Shown piece after piece: positions 48,002 to 56,344 of a stretch of 64,000 nt of DNA (position 1 is its first letter; each line of letters begins with the position of its first letter). Both the position numbers and the translations under genes were made by a program. Below the pieces are notes generated by a model, which was given only the letters and a program-made list of their open reading frames with translations, did no database searches and was not told the DNA's origin. Source of the stretch: Dechloromonas sp. (GTDB lineage: Bacteria > Pseudomonadota > Gammaproteobacteria > Burkholderiales > Rhodocyclaceae); NCBI GenBank assembly GCA_011391255.1, contig JAABQV010000001.1, forward strand, positions 62,001 through 126,000, in the 5' to 3' direction.

Positions 48002-49093
48002 ATGAGTTTCACTGAACAGCAGATTAAGGCCGCCATCGCTGTTGCGGTCGACCCGAATACGGGCAAAGATTTCGTCGCCGGCAAGGCGCTCAAAAATATC
48101 AAGATTGACGGTGCCGATGTTTCTTTCGACATCGAGCTTGGCTACCCGGCAAAAACCCAGATCGACGGCATTCGCAAACAGGTGATCGCTGCCGTGCGCA
48201 CGCTGCCGGGGGTTGGTAATGTCTCGGCGAATGTATTTACCAAGATCGTTGCGCATTCGGTTCAGCAGGGCGTCAAGCTGGTTCCCGGCGTCAAGAACAT
48301 CATCGCCGTCGCCTCCGGCAAGGGTGGTGTCGGCAAGAGCACGACGGCGGTCAATCTGGCTTTGGCGCTGGTTCAGGAAGGTGCCAGTGTTGGCATTCTT
48401 GATGCCGATATTTACGGCCCGTCGCAGCCGCAAATGCTCGGTCTGGCCGGCGAGCAGCCGCAATCAACCGACGGTACCAGCATGGAGCCGCTTGAGGCTT
48501 ACGGTTTGCAGGCGATGTCGATCGGCTTCATGGTTGATGTCGAAACGCCGATGGTCTGGCGCGGCCCGATGGTTGCCCAGGCGCTCGATCAGCTGCTCGG
48601 TCAGACCAACTGGCGCGACATCGATTATTTGATCGTCGACATGCCGCCGGGTACCGGTGATATTCAGTTGTCGCTGGCGCAGAAAGTGCCGGTAACCGGT
48701 GCCGTGATCGTCACGACGCCGCAGGACATCGCGCTGCTCGACGCGCGCAAGGGTCTCAAGATGTTCGAGAAGGTGAATATTCCGATCCTTGGCATCGTCG
48801 AAAACATGAGCATCCATATTTGCTCCAAGTGCGGTCACGAAGAGCATATCTTCGGCAAAGGCGGTGGCGCGCAAATGAGTGACGACTACGACGTCGAACT
48901 CCTCGGCAGCCTGCCGCTGGAAATGGCGATCCGCGAGATGGCTGACAGTGGCGAGCCAACGGTTGTCGGTGACCCGGATTCCCGAACCGCTGAAATTTAT
49001 CGCACAATCGCCCGCCGTGTGGCGGTCAAGGTGGCCGAGAAGGCCAAGGACATGACCTCCAAGTTTCCGAATATCGTCGTCCAGAACACTTGA
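48002..49093 (+). CDS. apbC: Iron-sulfur cluster carrier ATPase ApbC/Mrp
   Basis: 363 residues. N-terminal MIP18-like domain (about 1-85), then a P-loop NTPase with deviant Walker A GKGGVGKST and DADIYGPSQPQMLG. The cluster-binding CSKC pair (HICSKCGHEEHIFG) is present. Transfers Fe-S clusters to target proteins. GGAG lies 6 nt before the ATG. Confidence 0.96.
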   Translation: MSFTEQQIKAAIAVAVDPNTGKDFVAGKALKNIKIDGADVSFDIELGYPAKTQIDGIRKQVIAAVRTLPGVGNVSANVFTKIVAHSVQQGVKLVPGVKNIIAVASGKGGVGKSTTAVNLALALVQEGASVGILDADIYGPSQPQMLGLAGEQPQSTDGTSMEPLEAYGLQAMSIGFMVDVETPMVWRGPMVAQALDQLLGQTNWRDIDYLIVDMPPGTGDIQLSLAQKVPVTGAVIVTTPQDIALLDARKGLKMFEKVNIPILGIVENMSIHICSKCGHEEHIFGKGGGAQMSDDYDVELLGSLPLEMAIREMADSGEPTVVGDPDSRTAEIYRTIARRVAVKVAEKAKDMTSKFPNIVVQNT

Positions 49094-49105
49094 AAATCAC
49101 CAGAG

Positions 49106-49136
49106 ACGGGTTATCATACGTCGTATGACAGCCCGT
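49106..49136. promoter_or_regulatory. 31-bp palindromic operator upstream of the RHH/PIN genes
   Basis: TCATACG-T-CGTATGA (49114-49128) is a perfect palindrome. ACGGG (49106-49110) and CCCGT (49132-49136) sit at equal distances from the same centre (49121). It lies 2 bp before the antitoxin start, where RHH proteins usually repress their own operon. As a hairpin followed by TTTAT it might also end apbC transcription. Confidence 0.65.
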
Positions 49137-49138
49137 TT

Positions 49139-49426
49139 ATGGTGAACATCATGCGCGTCAATGCCCGTCTTGAAGATTCTTACCAAGCTAAAATCGACTA
49201 CATCGTCGAGGCTCATCATTTGACAGTATCCGATGTGGTGCGTGATGCCATTGATCACTACTACGAAGCCGTTAAAGCTGAACGGGCACGCCAAGGCTCC
49301 TCACTTGACGAGTTGGTTGGTGCTTTTGAGGGGCGTCCCGATACGCCAGCGGATTTGTCGGCGAATTACAAGAATTATATCGGTCTGGTGATCGAAGAAA
49401 AATATTCGCAACATGGTTCTCGCTGA
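49139..49426 (+). CDS. Ribbon-helix-helix antitoxin
   Basis: 95 residues. The RHH core is MRVNARLEDSYQAKIDYIVE followed by AHHLTVSDVVRDAIDHYYE. The C-terminal part (SSLDELVGAFEGRPDTPADL) would wrap the toxin. ATG 49139 or ATG 49151 are both possible; the second gives the more typical N-terminus. It overlaps the PIN gene by 14 bp. Confidence 0.85.
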   Translation: MVNIMRVNARLEDSYQAKIDYIVEAHHLTVSDVVRDAIDHYYEAVKAERARQGSSLDELVGAFEGRPDTPADLSANYKNYIGLVIEEKYSQHGSR

Positions 49427-49838
49427 TACCGGGTTTTGGGTCGCGCTACTCTGGCGTAAGGATAAGTGGCACAAGCCGGCGCGAGTAGCCTATGAGCGGT
49501 ATGGTGCGGATGGCTTGATCTCCACCTGGCCAGTCATTACAGAGGCCTGTTACCTGCTAGGGAAGTTTCTGGGTGAAGAGGCCAAGGCTGCATTTGTAGA
49601 TCGAGTGGCTGACCAATCTATCCTTGTTCACCCGATTTCAGCCTCAGATATGCAGCGTGCGGCAGTCCTAATTCGACGCTTCGCTGATTTGCCGATGGAT
49701 CTTGCTGATGCCTCGCTGGTTATTTTGGCTGAGCACCTTGGCCATGGGCGCATTCTTTCGACGGATATGCGCGATTTTCGCGCATATCGCTGGAAGTGCC
49801 AAAAACCATTCGATAATTTGCTGTTGCCGGAGGGTTGA
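49413..49838 (+). CDS. PIN-domain toxin (VapC-like ribonuclease)
   Basis: 141 residues. PIN acidic residues are visible: D5 in LADTGFWVALL, the Glu in STWPVITEACYLLG, the Asp in DLADASLVILAE, and the last in STDMRDF. Predicted metal-dependent RNase neutralised by the RHH protein. Classical bicistronic type II toxin-antitoxin layout. Confidence 0.88.
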   Translation: MVLADTGFWVALLWRKDKWHKPARVAYERYGADGLISTWPVITEACYLLGKFLGEEAKAAFVDRVADQSILVHPISASDMQRAAVLIRRFADLPMDLADASLVILAEHLGHGRILSTDMRDFRAYRWKCQKPFDNLLLPEG

Positions 49839-49876
49839 TCGCGCCGGTATCCCTTGTCATTAACGGTGCTCTCTTC

Positions 49877-49909
49877 CCGTAGAATTTTGGCGTCGACAAA
49901 ATTCTACGG
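49877..49909. terminator. Perfect 13-bp hairpin between convergent PIN and acyltransferase genes
   Basis: CCGTAGAATTTTG and CAAAATTCTACGG form an uninterrupted 13-bp stem with the loop GCGTCGA. No T run follows on either strand, so it is an atypical terminator; it could serve both converging transcripts. Confidence 0.55.
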
Positions 49910-49932
49910 ATTTACGGCGCCGAAAACGCTTG

Positions 49933-52005
49933 TCATGGTGCCATGCTTTGTCGGCCGGCTATCGCTTTCAGCAAATAGGGTGCGATAAATCTAGATCCTT
50001 CTTCGGACAAGTGGTCATCATCCCGATAGAGTAATCGTCCATTCTTCATTGCCCAGCAATATTCATTGTCGCAAAACGGTGCGGCGGCATCGAAGGCGAT
50101 CACCTTGGGGAAGTCCTTGAGAACGGAAAAAACCAGTTCGCGATAGGCGTGATTGCGTTCGTCGAAATCAGCCCGCGATAGTGCGCAAGGGGACTTGATG
50201 CGCGCAGTTAGGCGCAAGGGGCGACTATCAAGGCACAATCTTGGGTCGAAGCCGAGTTCAGGTACATCAATGACAAAAACGATTGTTTTGCCAGTGGCGA
50301 GTAGACGCTGCAAGGTATAACGCATTGCCTGCTCGAAAATTTCTGGGTTGTTTGCGGTTTTTTCTGCGCGGGAAAAGCTAATAAATCGGTCATGACTCTT
50401 CTCGCCTGGCTCTTCTCCAAATCCCTTTCCGCTGAGATAAAGCGAGCCGCGACTGGATAGAATCAAGGTTTTAATGTCGGGATTTTTTTCGGCAGTCTGT
50501 AGGACTTGATTTGTGCTGTTTCGGCAAACGTCCAGTTGGGTTTTTGGGGCGCTTTCTGTATCAAAGAATGGCAGGCATCCACCGTTGGCAATATTTGCGA
50601 TATTTCCAGGCGAAAGTCTTGCAAGCCTAGGCCACAAGTGATTGCTGTGTGAGTCGCCGACGAGCAGTATTGTCGCGAGTTTCTCCTCGTCATGGACTCT
50701 GCAGTGATCGACTTTTGCGGTGATCAGAGGAAATAGTGCGGCGCAAGTTTCAGATTTTGAGTTTTTTCCCCAGTTGAGTAGGTTTGTGTTTTTATTTGCA
50801 TGCTTGAGTCGAAATCCCAATCCGTCTCTTGTAAAAGTGTTGTACCCCGTATAACCAATCGCTGCCGCCAGTAGGCAGAGCGCCGCCGTTTTTACTTGGA
50901 TGGTGCGCCCGAACCGGATCGGTTTTTCAATTAGCCTATAGGTTGCCCAGGCGAGCAGAAAACTTATTGCAACAGCAGCGAGACGAATGTTTCGCGATGG
51001 AGTTTCACTCTCGACAATACGAGCCAACGAGAGCAACGGCCAGTGCCAAAGGTAAAGTGGGTAGCTGATCAGGCCGATCCAGACCATCAGGCGATTGCCG
51101 AAAATGTGTCGATTTATCCATGACTCCGGCCCGGAGCGAATGAGTAGTACAGTGCCGACTACGGGTAGCAAGGCCCACCAACCAGGAAAAGACATCGCTT
51201 TGTTGATTCCGGTAATCGCGCCTGCCAAGAGCAGGATACCAAGCGCGCCGAGTGCGTTGTTGAACAAATTTGCCTGCTTTTCCGGTGCCGGTGGTTTTCG
51301 GAAGATGATCGGGTGGAAAAGAAGTTTTTCCAGCTGTTGTTGTAATTGTTCTTTGTGAAAGAGAGTCTGGTAGGCCAGCAGGCTGCCGGCCAGCAGTTCC
51401 CAAAAGCGCGTTTGCGGCATGAAAAATGTCATCACGGCATCTTTTTTAATGCCACGCAAATTTAACCAGAAGGAGAGCAGAGCGAGGCCGATAATTAAGG
51501 TCAGCGCATTTAGCCCAAGTCGCCATGCACACCAAACAAGGATAGGGAAAACGATGTAAAACTGCTCTTCGATCCCTAGAGACCAGAGGTGCATTAACGG
51601 CTTCAGTTCGCTCGCTGTATCGAAGTACCCCGCTTCTTTCCACAGCAAAACGTTTTGCACAAAGCCGGTTCCGGCAGCCATGTGTTTGCCGAGTTGTTTG
51701 AATTCGTCTGGAAGCAGCGAAAACCAGCCAATAACGTAGACCGCGCTTAGGATAAAGATCAATGCCGGGAATATCCGTTTAATGCGATGGGCGTAGAACT
51801 CGGTGAAGCTGAAGTCGTTGCGTTCCAGACTTTTGAAAATGATGTTGGAGATCAGAAAGCCAGAGATGACAAAAAATATGTCGACACCTACAAATCCGCC
51901 AGGCAGGTGCGATGGAAAGGCGTGGAAGATAACGACGGAAAGAATAGCAAGGGCGCGCAGGCCATCGATGTCAGCCCTGTAAGCTGGGTGGAAATTGTGG
52001 GGCAT
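49933..52005 (-). CDS. OafA/YrhL-type O-acyltransferase with SGNH domain
   Basis: 690 residues. The N-terminal acyltransferase-3 domain (about 1-380, ten or so membrane helices) starts with YRADIDGLRALAILSVVIFH and GFVGVDIFFVISGFLIS. The periplasmic SGNH hydrolase-like domain (about 430-685) has LLVGDSHSNHLW and DDDHLSEEGSRF. Such fusions acetylate cell-surface sugars (O-antigen, exopolysaccharide). Codon use looks more AT-rich than in neighbours, and it lies next to a toxin-antitoxin pair; horizontal gain is possible. Confidence 0.92.
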   Translation of the reverse strand: MPHNFHPAYRADIDGLRALAILSVVIFHAFPSHLPGGFVGVDIFFVISGFLISNIIFKSLERNDFSFTEFYAHRIKRIFPALIFILSAVYVIGWFSLLPDEFKQLGKHMAAGTGFVQNVLLWKEAGYFDTASELKPLMHLWSLGIEEQFYIVFPILVWCAWRLGLNALTLIIGLALLSFWLNLRGIKKDAVMTFFMPQTRFWELLAGSLLAYQTLFHKEQLQQQLEKLLFHPIIFRKPPAPEKQANLFNNALGALGILLLAGAITGINKAMSFPGWWALLPVVGTVLLIRSGPESWINRHIFGNRLMVWIGLISYPLYLWHWPLLSLARIVESETPSRNIRLAAVAISFLLAWATYRLIEKPIRFGRTIQVKTAALCLLAAAIGYTGYNTFTRDGLGFRLKHANKNTNLLNWGKNSKSETCAALFPLITAKVDHCRVHDEEKLATILLVGDSHSNHLWPRLARLSPGNIANIANGGCLPFFDTESAPKTQLDVCRNSTNQVLQTAEKNPDIKTLILSSRGSLYLSGKGFGEEPGEKSHDRFISFSRAEKTANNPEIFEQAMRYTLQRLLATGKTIVFVIDVPELGFDPRLCLDSRPLRLTARIKSPCALSRADFDERNHAYRELVFSVLKDFPKVIAFDAAAPFCDNEYCWAMKNGRLLYRDDDHLSEEGSRFIAPYLLKAIAGRQSMAP

Positions 52006-52058
52006 TGCGAGACCTTTTGAAGGTGCGCCTGGGGCTAACTGTAGCCGGTGAGCAAAAC

Positions 52059-52135
52059 GTAACTAAAGTTCAGTTAACTTTTGATTATGTATCCCGGTTA
52101 CGTAACTGGTCAACACGAAAGTTACGCTTTGTTAC
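52059..52135 (+). promoter_or_regulatory. Cluster of GTTAC/GTAAC boxes upstream of the small regulator
   Basis: GTAAC at 52059, the palindrome GTTACGTAAC at 52097-52106, GTTAC at 52121 and GTTAC at 52131 (touching the ATG), with GTTAAC at 52073. Five copies in 77 bp, just before a DNA-binding protein gene, suggest autoregulation. Two copies are 10 bp apart, one helical turn. Confidence 0.55.
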
Positions 52136-52537
52136 ATGGATCCCAAAAAATCATTCTTCGCAAAGCAGTTGGGTGAGGCTATGTCGGCTCGTGGCTTTGA
52201 GGCCAAGCCGGGCGTTTTGGAGCGTGAATTTAATTTGCGCTACTGGGGCAAGCCCATGACATTGCACGGTGTTCGCCGCTGGTTGCGGGGGGAAACGCTA
52301 CCATCCGGAGGTAAATTGCTTGTGTTGATGGAGTGGTTACAGCTTTCGCCTGAGCAACTAGGGCTAAACAAATTAGATTCGGTGCTACAGTCGCCGGAGA
52401 AGAACTGGATCGAAGAGGTCGGTTACGCTGATCGTGAGGTGCTGGAGGCTTTTATGGCGCTTCCGGTTCCACAGCGGCGAGTGGTAAGGGAGGTTATTTT
52501 GACTTTTGCTAGGCAATATCAGGTGGTCAAGCCATAA
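52136..52537 (+). CDS. Small helix-turn-helix regulator (phage repressor-like)
   Basis: 133 residues. The N-terminal part (FFAKQLGEAMSARGF, then MTLHGVRRWLRGETLPSGGK) has the pattern of an XRE/lambda-repressor-like HTH with the recognition helix around GVRRWLRGE. No effector domain beyond ~60 further residues. It sits alone, with GTTAC boxes upstream. Family unnamed to me; may be a remnant of phage or island regulation. Confidence 0.72.
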   Translation: MDPKKSFFAKQLGEAMSARGFEAKPGVLEREFNLRYWGKPMTLHGVRRWLRGETLPSGGKLLVLMEWLQLSPEQLGLNKLDSVLQSPEKNWIEEVGYADREVLEAFMALPVPQRRVVREVILTFARQYQVVKP

Positions 52538-52636
52538 GCGGGATGTTTTGTGCGCTTTATCCCTGTTATTTAACAAAATTTATCCTGACGCCGAGTAAAA
52601 TGTGGTTCTTTAATTTTTGGCACAGCGCACCTCTTT

Positions 52637-53203
52637 ATGACCATCAAATCAGATAAATGGATACGCCGTATGGCGGCTGAACACGGCATGATCGAGCCGT
52701 TTTCGCCGGAACTCGTGCGCGAGCAGAATGGCCAGAAGATCGTTTCCTACGGCACTTCCAGCTACGGCTACGATATTCGCTGTGCGCGCGAGTTCAAGGT
52801 GTTCACTAATATCAATTCGACCGTGGTTGATCCGAAGAACTTTGATCCGAAGTCTTTCGTCGAGATTGAGTCCGACGTCTGCATCATTCCGCCCAACTCG
52901 TTTGTGCTGGCGCGCACCATGGAATATTTCCGGATTCCGCGCTCGGTGCTGACTGTTTGCCTGGGTAAATCGACCTACGCGCGCTGCGGCATCATCGTCA
53001 ACGTGACGCCGTTCGAGCCGGAATGGGAGGGTTATGTGACGCTGGAATTCTCCAATACGACACCGCTGCCGGCCAAAATTTACGCCGGAGAAGGCTGCGC
53101 CCAGGTTCTGTTCTTCGAGTCCGATGAAGTCTGCGAGACTTCCTACAAGGATAGAGGCGGCAAATACCAGGGTCAGGTCGGCGTGACTTTGCCCAAAATC
53201 TGA
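52637..53203 (+). CDS. dcd: dCTP deaminase Dcd
   Basis: Deaminates dCTP to dUTP for thymidylate synthesis. 188 residues starting [19 protein letters not shown], with [18 protein letters not shown], the catalytic-site motif [20 protein letters not shown] and the C-terminal [17 protein letters not shown]. Family length is ~188-193. Confidence 0.97.
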   Translation: MTIKSDKWIRRMAAEHGMIEPFSPELVREQNGQKIVSYGTSSYGYDIRCAREFKVFTNINSTVVDPKNFDPKSFVEIESDVCIIPPNSFVLARTMEYFRIPRSVLTVCLGKSTYARCGIIVNVTPFEPEWEGYVTLEFSNTTPLPAKIYAGEGCAQVLFFESDEVCETSYKDRGGKYQGQVGVTLPKI

Positions 53204-53211
53204 TGCGGCGG

Positions 53212-53309
53212 GATTGGTTATGGGTAATTGGTCATTGGTGAAAACCGCCTCTTTCCCAATTGCTAATCCCCCCTCACCCATCCCTAATCCCTAATTCCGC
53301 CTTACCAAT
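53212..53309. repeat. AT-rich dispersed intergenic repeat, copy B
   Basis: Contains GGGTAATTGGT, TCATTGGTG, CCCAATTGCTAATCCC and TAATCCCTAATTCC, the same words as copy A between yqeY and dnaG. It fills the dcd-decarboxylase gap and would be part of the leader of the downstream message. Confidence 0.5.
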
Positions 53310-53313
53310 AACC

Positions 53314-55542
53314 ATGCGCTTCCATTTCCCGATCATCATCATTGACGAAGACTTCCGCTCCGAGAATACCTCCGGCCTGGGTATCCGCGCTTTGGCCGAC
53401 GCGCTGGAAAAGGAAGGGCTGGAAGTGCTCGGCGTCACCAGCTACGGCGATCTGACCTCATTCGCCCAGCAGCAATCCCGCGCCAGCGCCTTCATTTTGT
53501 CGATTGATGACGAAGAACTGGCTTTGGAGCCGGAAGAAACCCTTGCCGGTCTGCGCGCGTTTGTCTCCGAGATACGCAATCGCAACTCTGAAATTCCAAT
53601 TTTCCTGCATGGTGAAACCCGCACCTCGCGCCATATTCCGAACGATGTGCTGCGCGAATTGCATGGTTTTATTCACATGTTCGAAGATACCCCGGAGTTC
53701 ATCGCCCGCAACATCAAGCGCGAGGCCAATGCCTATCTTGACTCGCTGCCGCCGCCTTTCTTCCGCGCCTTGACGCATTACGCAGCGGATGGCTCTTACT
53801 CATGGCATTGCCCGGGGCACTCGGGCGGCGTCGCATTCTTGAAATCGCCGGTTGGGCAGATGTTCCACCAGTTTTTTGGTGAAAATATGCTCCGTGCGGA
53901 TGTCTGCAATGCCGTCGAAGAACTCGGCCAGTTGCTTGATCACACCGGCCCGGTCGCTGCTTCGGAGCGCAACGCGGCGCGCATCTTCAACGCGGATCAC
54001 CTGTATTTCGTCACCAACGGCACCTCGACCTCGAACAAGATTGTCTGGCACTCAACCGTTGCACCGGGCGACATCGTCGTCGTCGACCGCAACTGCCACA
54101 AGTCCATCCTGCATGCGATCATGATGACTGGTGCGATCCCGGTCTTCCTGATGCCGACGCGCAACAACTTCGGCATCATCGGGCCGATCCCGAAATCGGA
54201 GTTCCTCTGGGAGAACATCCAGAAAAAGATCGCCGCCAACCCCTTCATCATCGACAAGACGGCCAAGCCGCGCGTGCTGACCATCACCCAGTCCACCTAC
54301 GATGGCATCCTTTACAACGTTGAGGACATCAAGGAAGAACTTGATGGCAAGATCGATACCCTGCACTTTGACGAAGCCTGGCTGCCGCACGCCGCATTCC
54401 ATGACTTCTATGGCGATTACCACGCCATTGGCGCTGACCGCCCGCGCTGCAAGGAGTCGATGATATTCTCGACGCAATCGACGCACAAATTGCTTGCCGG
54501 CCTCAGTCAGGCCTCGCAAATTCTCGTACAGGACGCCGAAAATCATCAGCTTGACCGCGATATTTTCAACGAAGCCTATTTGATGCACACCTCTACGTCG
54601 CCGCAATATTCGATCATCGCCTCCTGCGATGTGGCGGCAGCGATGATGGAGGAGCCGGCAGGCACCGCGCTGGTTGAAGAATCGATTACCGAAGCCCTCG
54701 ATTTCCGCCGTGCCATGCGCAAGGTGGACGAGGAGTGGGGCGCCGACTGGTGGTTCAAGGTTTGGGGGCCGGACGATTTGTCCGAAGAGGGTATCGAGGA
54801 ACGGGATGCCTGGATGCTCAAACCGGGTGACCGCTGGCATGGCTTTGGCAATCTTGCCGATGGCTTCAATATGCTTGACCCGATCAAGGCGACCATTATC
54901 ACGCCGGGCCTCGACGTCGATGGCGATTTTGCCGACGACTTTGGCATTCCGGCAGCGATTGTCACCAAGTATCTCGCCGAACACGGCGTTATCGTCGAAA
55001 AGTGCGGCCTCTACAGCTTCTTCATCATGTTCACCATCGGCATCACCAAGGGTCGCTGGAATACGCTGGTGACGGCGCTGCAGCAGTTCAAGGACGATTA
55101 CGACAAAAACTTGCCGCTGTGGAAAATGCTGCCGGAGTTCGTGCAGAAGAACCCGCGCTACGAGCGCGTCGGTTTGCGCGACCTCTGTACCCAGATTCAC
55201 GGCGTGTACAAGAAAAACGACGTTGCCCGCCTGACCACCGAAATGTATTTGTCGGATATGGTGCCGGCCATGCGCCCGGCTGATGCCTTTGCCAAAATGG
55301 CACACCGTGAAATCGAGCGGGTAGCGATTGACGAACTCGAAGGCCGGATTACGGCGGTACTGCTGACTCCCTATCCGCCGGGTATTCCCCTGCTAATTCC
55401 GGGTGAGCGCTTCAATACAAAGATTTGCAATTATTTGAAATTTGTCCGTGAATTCAACGCAACCTTTCCCGGTTTCGAGACCGACACCCACGGACTGGTC
55501 AAGGATAGCGAAGGGCGGTATTACGTGGATTGCGTCCGGTAA
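53314..55542 (+). CDS. Arginine/lysine/ornithine decarboxylase
   Basis: 742-residue PLP enzyme of the large (AdiA/CadA/SpeC-type, fold III-like wing) family. N-terminal wing domain (FPIIIIDEDFRSENTSGLGI), catalytic domain with HCPGHSGGVAFLKSP and the PLP lysine in STHKLLAGLSQASQI; LHFDEAWLPHAAFHDFYGDY precedes it. Decarboxylates a basic amino acid for acid resistance or polyamine synthesis; which substrate is unclear. Start ATG 53314 chosen because MRFHFPIIII is the family N-terminus. Confidence 0.93.
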   Translation: MRFHFPIIIIDEDFRSENTSGLGIRALADALEKEGLEVLGVTSYGDLTSFAQQQSRASAFILSIDDEELALEPEETLAGLRAFVSEIRNRNSEIPIFLHGETRTSRHIPNDVLRELHGFIHMFEDTPEFIARNIKREANAYLDSLPPPFFRALTHYAADGSYSWHCPGHSGGVAFLKSPVGQMFHQFFGENMLRADVCNAVEELGQLLDHTGPVAASERNAARIFNADHLYFVTNGTSTSNKIVWHSTVAPGDIVVVDRNCHKSILHAIMMTGAIPVFLMPTRNNFGIIGPIPKSEFLWENIQKKIAANPFIIDKTAKPRVLTITQSTYDGILYNVEDIKEELDGKIDTLHFDEAWLPHAAFHDFYGDYHAIGADRPRCKESMIFSTQSTHKLLAGLSQASQILVQDAENHQLDRDIFNEAYLMHTSTSPQYSIIASCDVAAAMMEEPAGTALVEESITEALDFRRAMRKVDEEWGADWWFKVWGPDDLSEEGIEERDAWMLKPGDRWHGFGNLADGFNMLDPIKATIITPGLDVDGDFADDFGIPAAIVTKYLAEHGVIVEKCGLYSFFIMFTIGITKGRWNTLVTALQQFKDDYDKNLPLWKMLPEFVQKNPRYERVGLRDLCTQIHGVYKKNDVARLTTEMYLSDMVPAMRPADAFAKMAHREIERVAIDELEGRITAVLLTPYPPGIPLLIPGERFNTKICNYLKFVREFNATFPGFETDTHGLVKDSEGRYYVDCVR

Positions 55543-55548
55543 ATTAGC

Positions 55549-56310
55549 GTGAAGATTGCACCGCCGTTTTACCTTGTTTTCGGGGTTTTTCTGAGCTTTT
55601 TTGCAGCGAATCACGCACTCGCGGAGATGGCGGCGTCGGTGGTCTTTTTCTCGGGAAATCCGCAGTTGACCGCAGCAAACGGGGTTGTCCGCCCACTTCA
55701 GAGGGGCGATAGCCTCTCTGCCGGAGAAGCCATTGATGCAGCAGATGGCCGAGTGCAGTTGCGCTTCGCTGACGGCGCAAGCATGTCGCTCCAGCCGGGA
55801 ACGCAGTTCAAGGTTGATAGTTACCGCTTTTCCGGCAACGGCGAGCGTGCGGTTGCCGGCGATGGTGTCGTGATGACCCTCGTCAAAGGGACGTTGCGGA
55901 CAGTAACAGGCTGGTTGGGCAAGCAGGATCGATCTCAATACCGGATTGGGACGTCAGTGGCGACGATTGGTATTCGCGGAACCGAATTCGGGGCTACCAT
56001 GGACGGTTCCGGGCTAACGGTCAGTACTTACACGGGATTAGTCGAGGTGTGCAGCGAGGTCGGCTGTGTGCAGGTTGCCCCTTCTGAAACAGTTTGGGTG
56101 CGCTCATTGGGTTCACGTCCTGAATTGCGATCGAGTCTGGAGGGGCGAGGTTTCAAGCCAGCGGAAGTGATTCCGGACGTTCCGGTCAATCGTCAGGCGA
56201 TGCCTGTGCAGCAAACGGTTCAGCCTTTGCCGCAAATTACGTCGCCGATCCAGAATCAGCAACCGACTTATACGGCGTCGCCGACACACTCGCCAATGAC
56301 CGCTCCTTGA
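55549..56310 (+). CDS. Secreted FecR-domain protein
   Basis: 253 residues from GTG 55549. Signal peptide at about 1-25 (FGVFLSFFAANHALAE). FecR domain: GDSLSAGEAIDAADGRVQLR, MSLQPGTQFKVDSYRF and the hallmark VATIGIRGTEFG. The C-terminal ~70 residues are Pro/Gln/Thr-rich and likely disordered (PTYTASPTHSPMTAP). It is 6 bp after the decarboxylase and 34 bp before the Slam-like barrel gene, so it heads the envelope cluster. Contains a near copy (GTTGACCGCAGC, 55665) of the recurrent 12-mer. Confidence 0.85.
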   Translation: MKIAPPFYLVFGVFLSFFAANHALAEMAASVVFFSGNPQLTAANGVVRPLQRGDSLSAGEAIDAADGRVQLRFADGASMSLQPGTQFKVDSYRFSGNGERAVAGDGVVMTLVKGTLRTVTGWLGKQDRSQYRIGTSVATIGIRGTEFGATMDGSGLTVSTYTGLVEVCSEVGCVQVAPSETVWVRSLGSRPELRSSLEGRGFKPAEVIPDVPVNRQAMPVQQTVQPLPQITSPIQNQQPTYTASPTHSPMTAP

Positions 56311-56344
56311 GTTAAAGTGGCGCTGGCTAGCGCATGGGGGATGT

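Noticed and set aside
54052-55305. 417-codon minus-strand frame opposite the decarboxylase
   Set aside because: Antisense shadow of a well-conserved enzyme.
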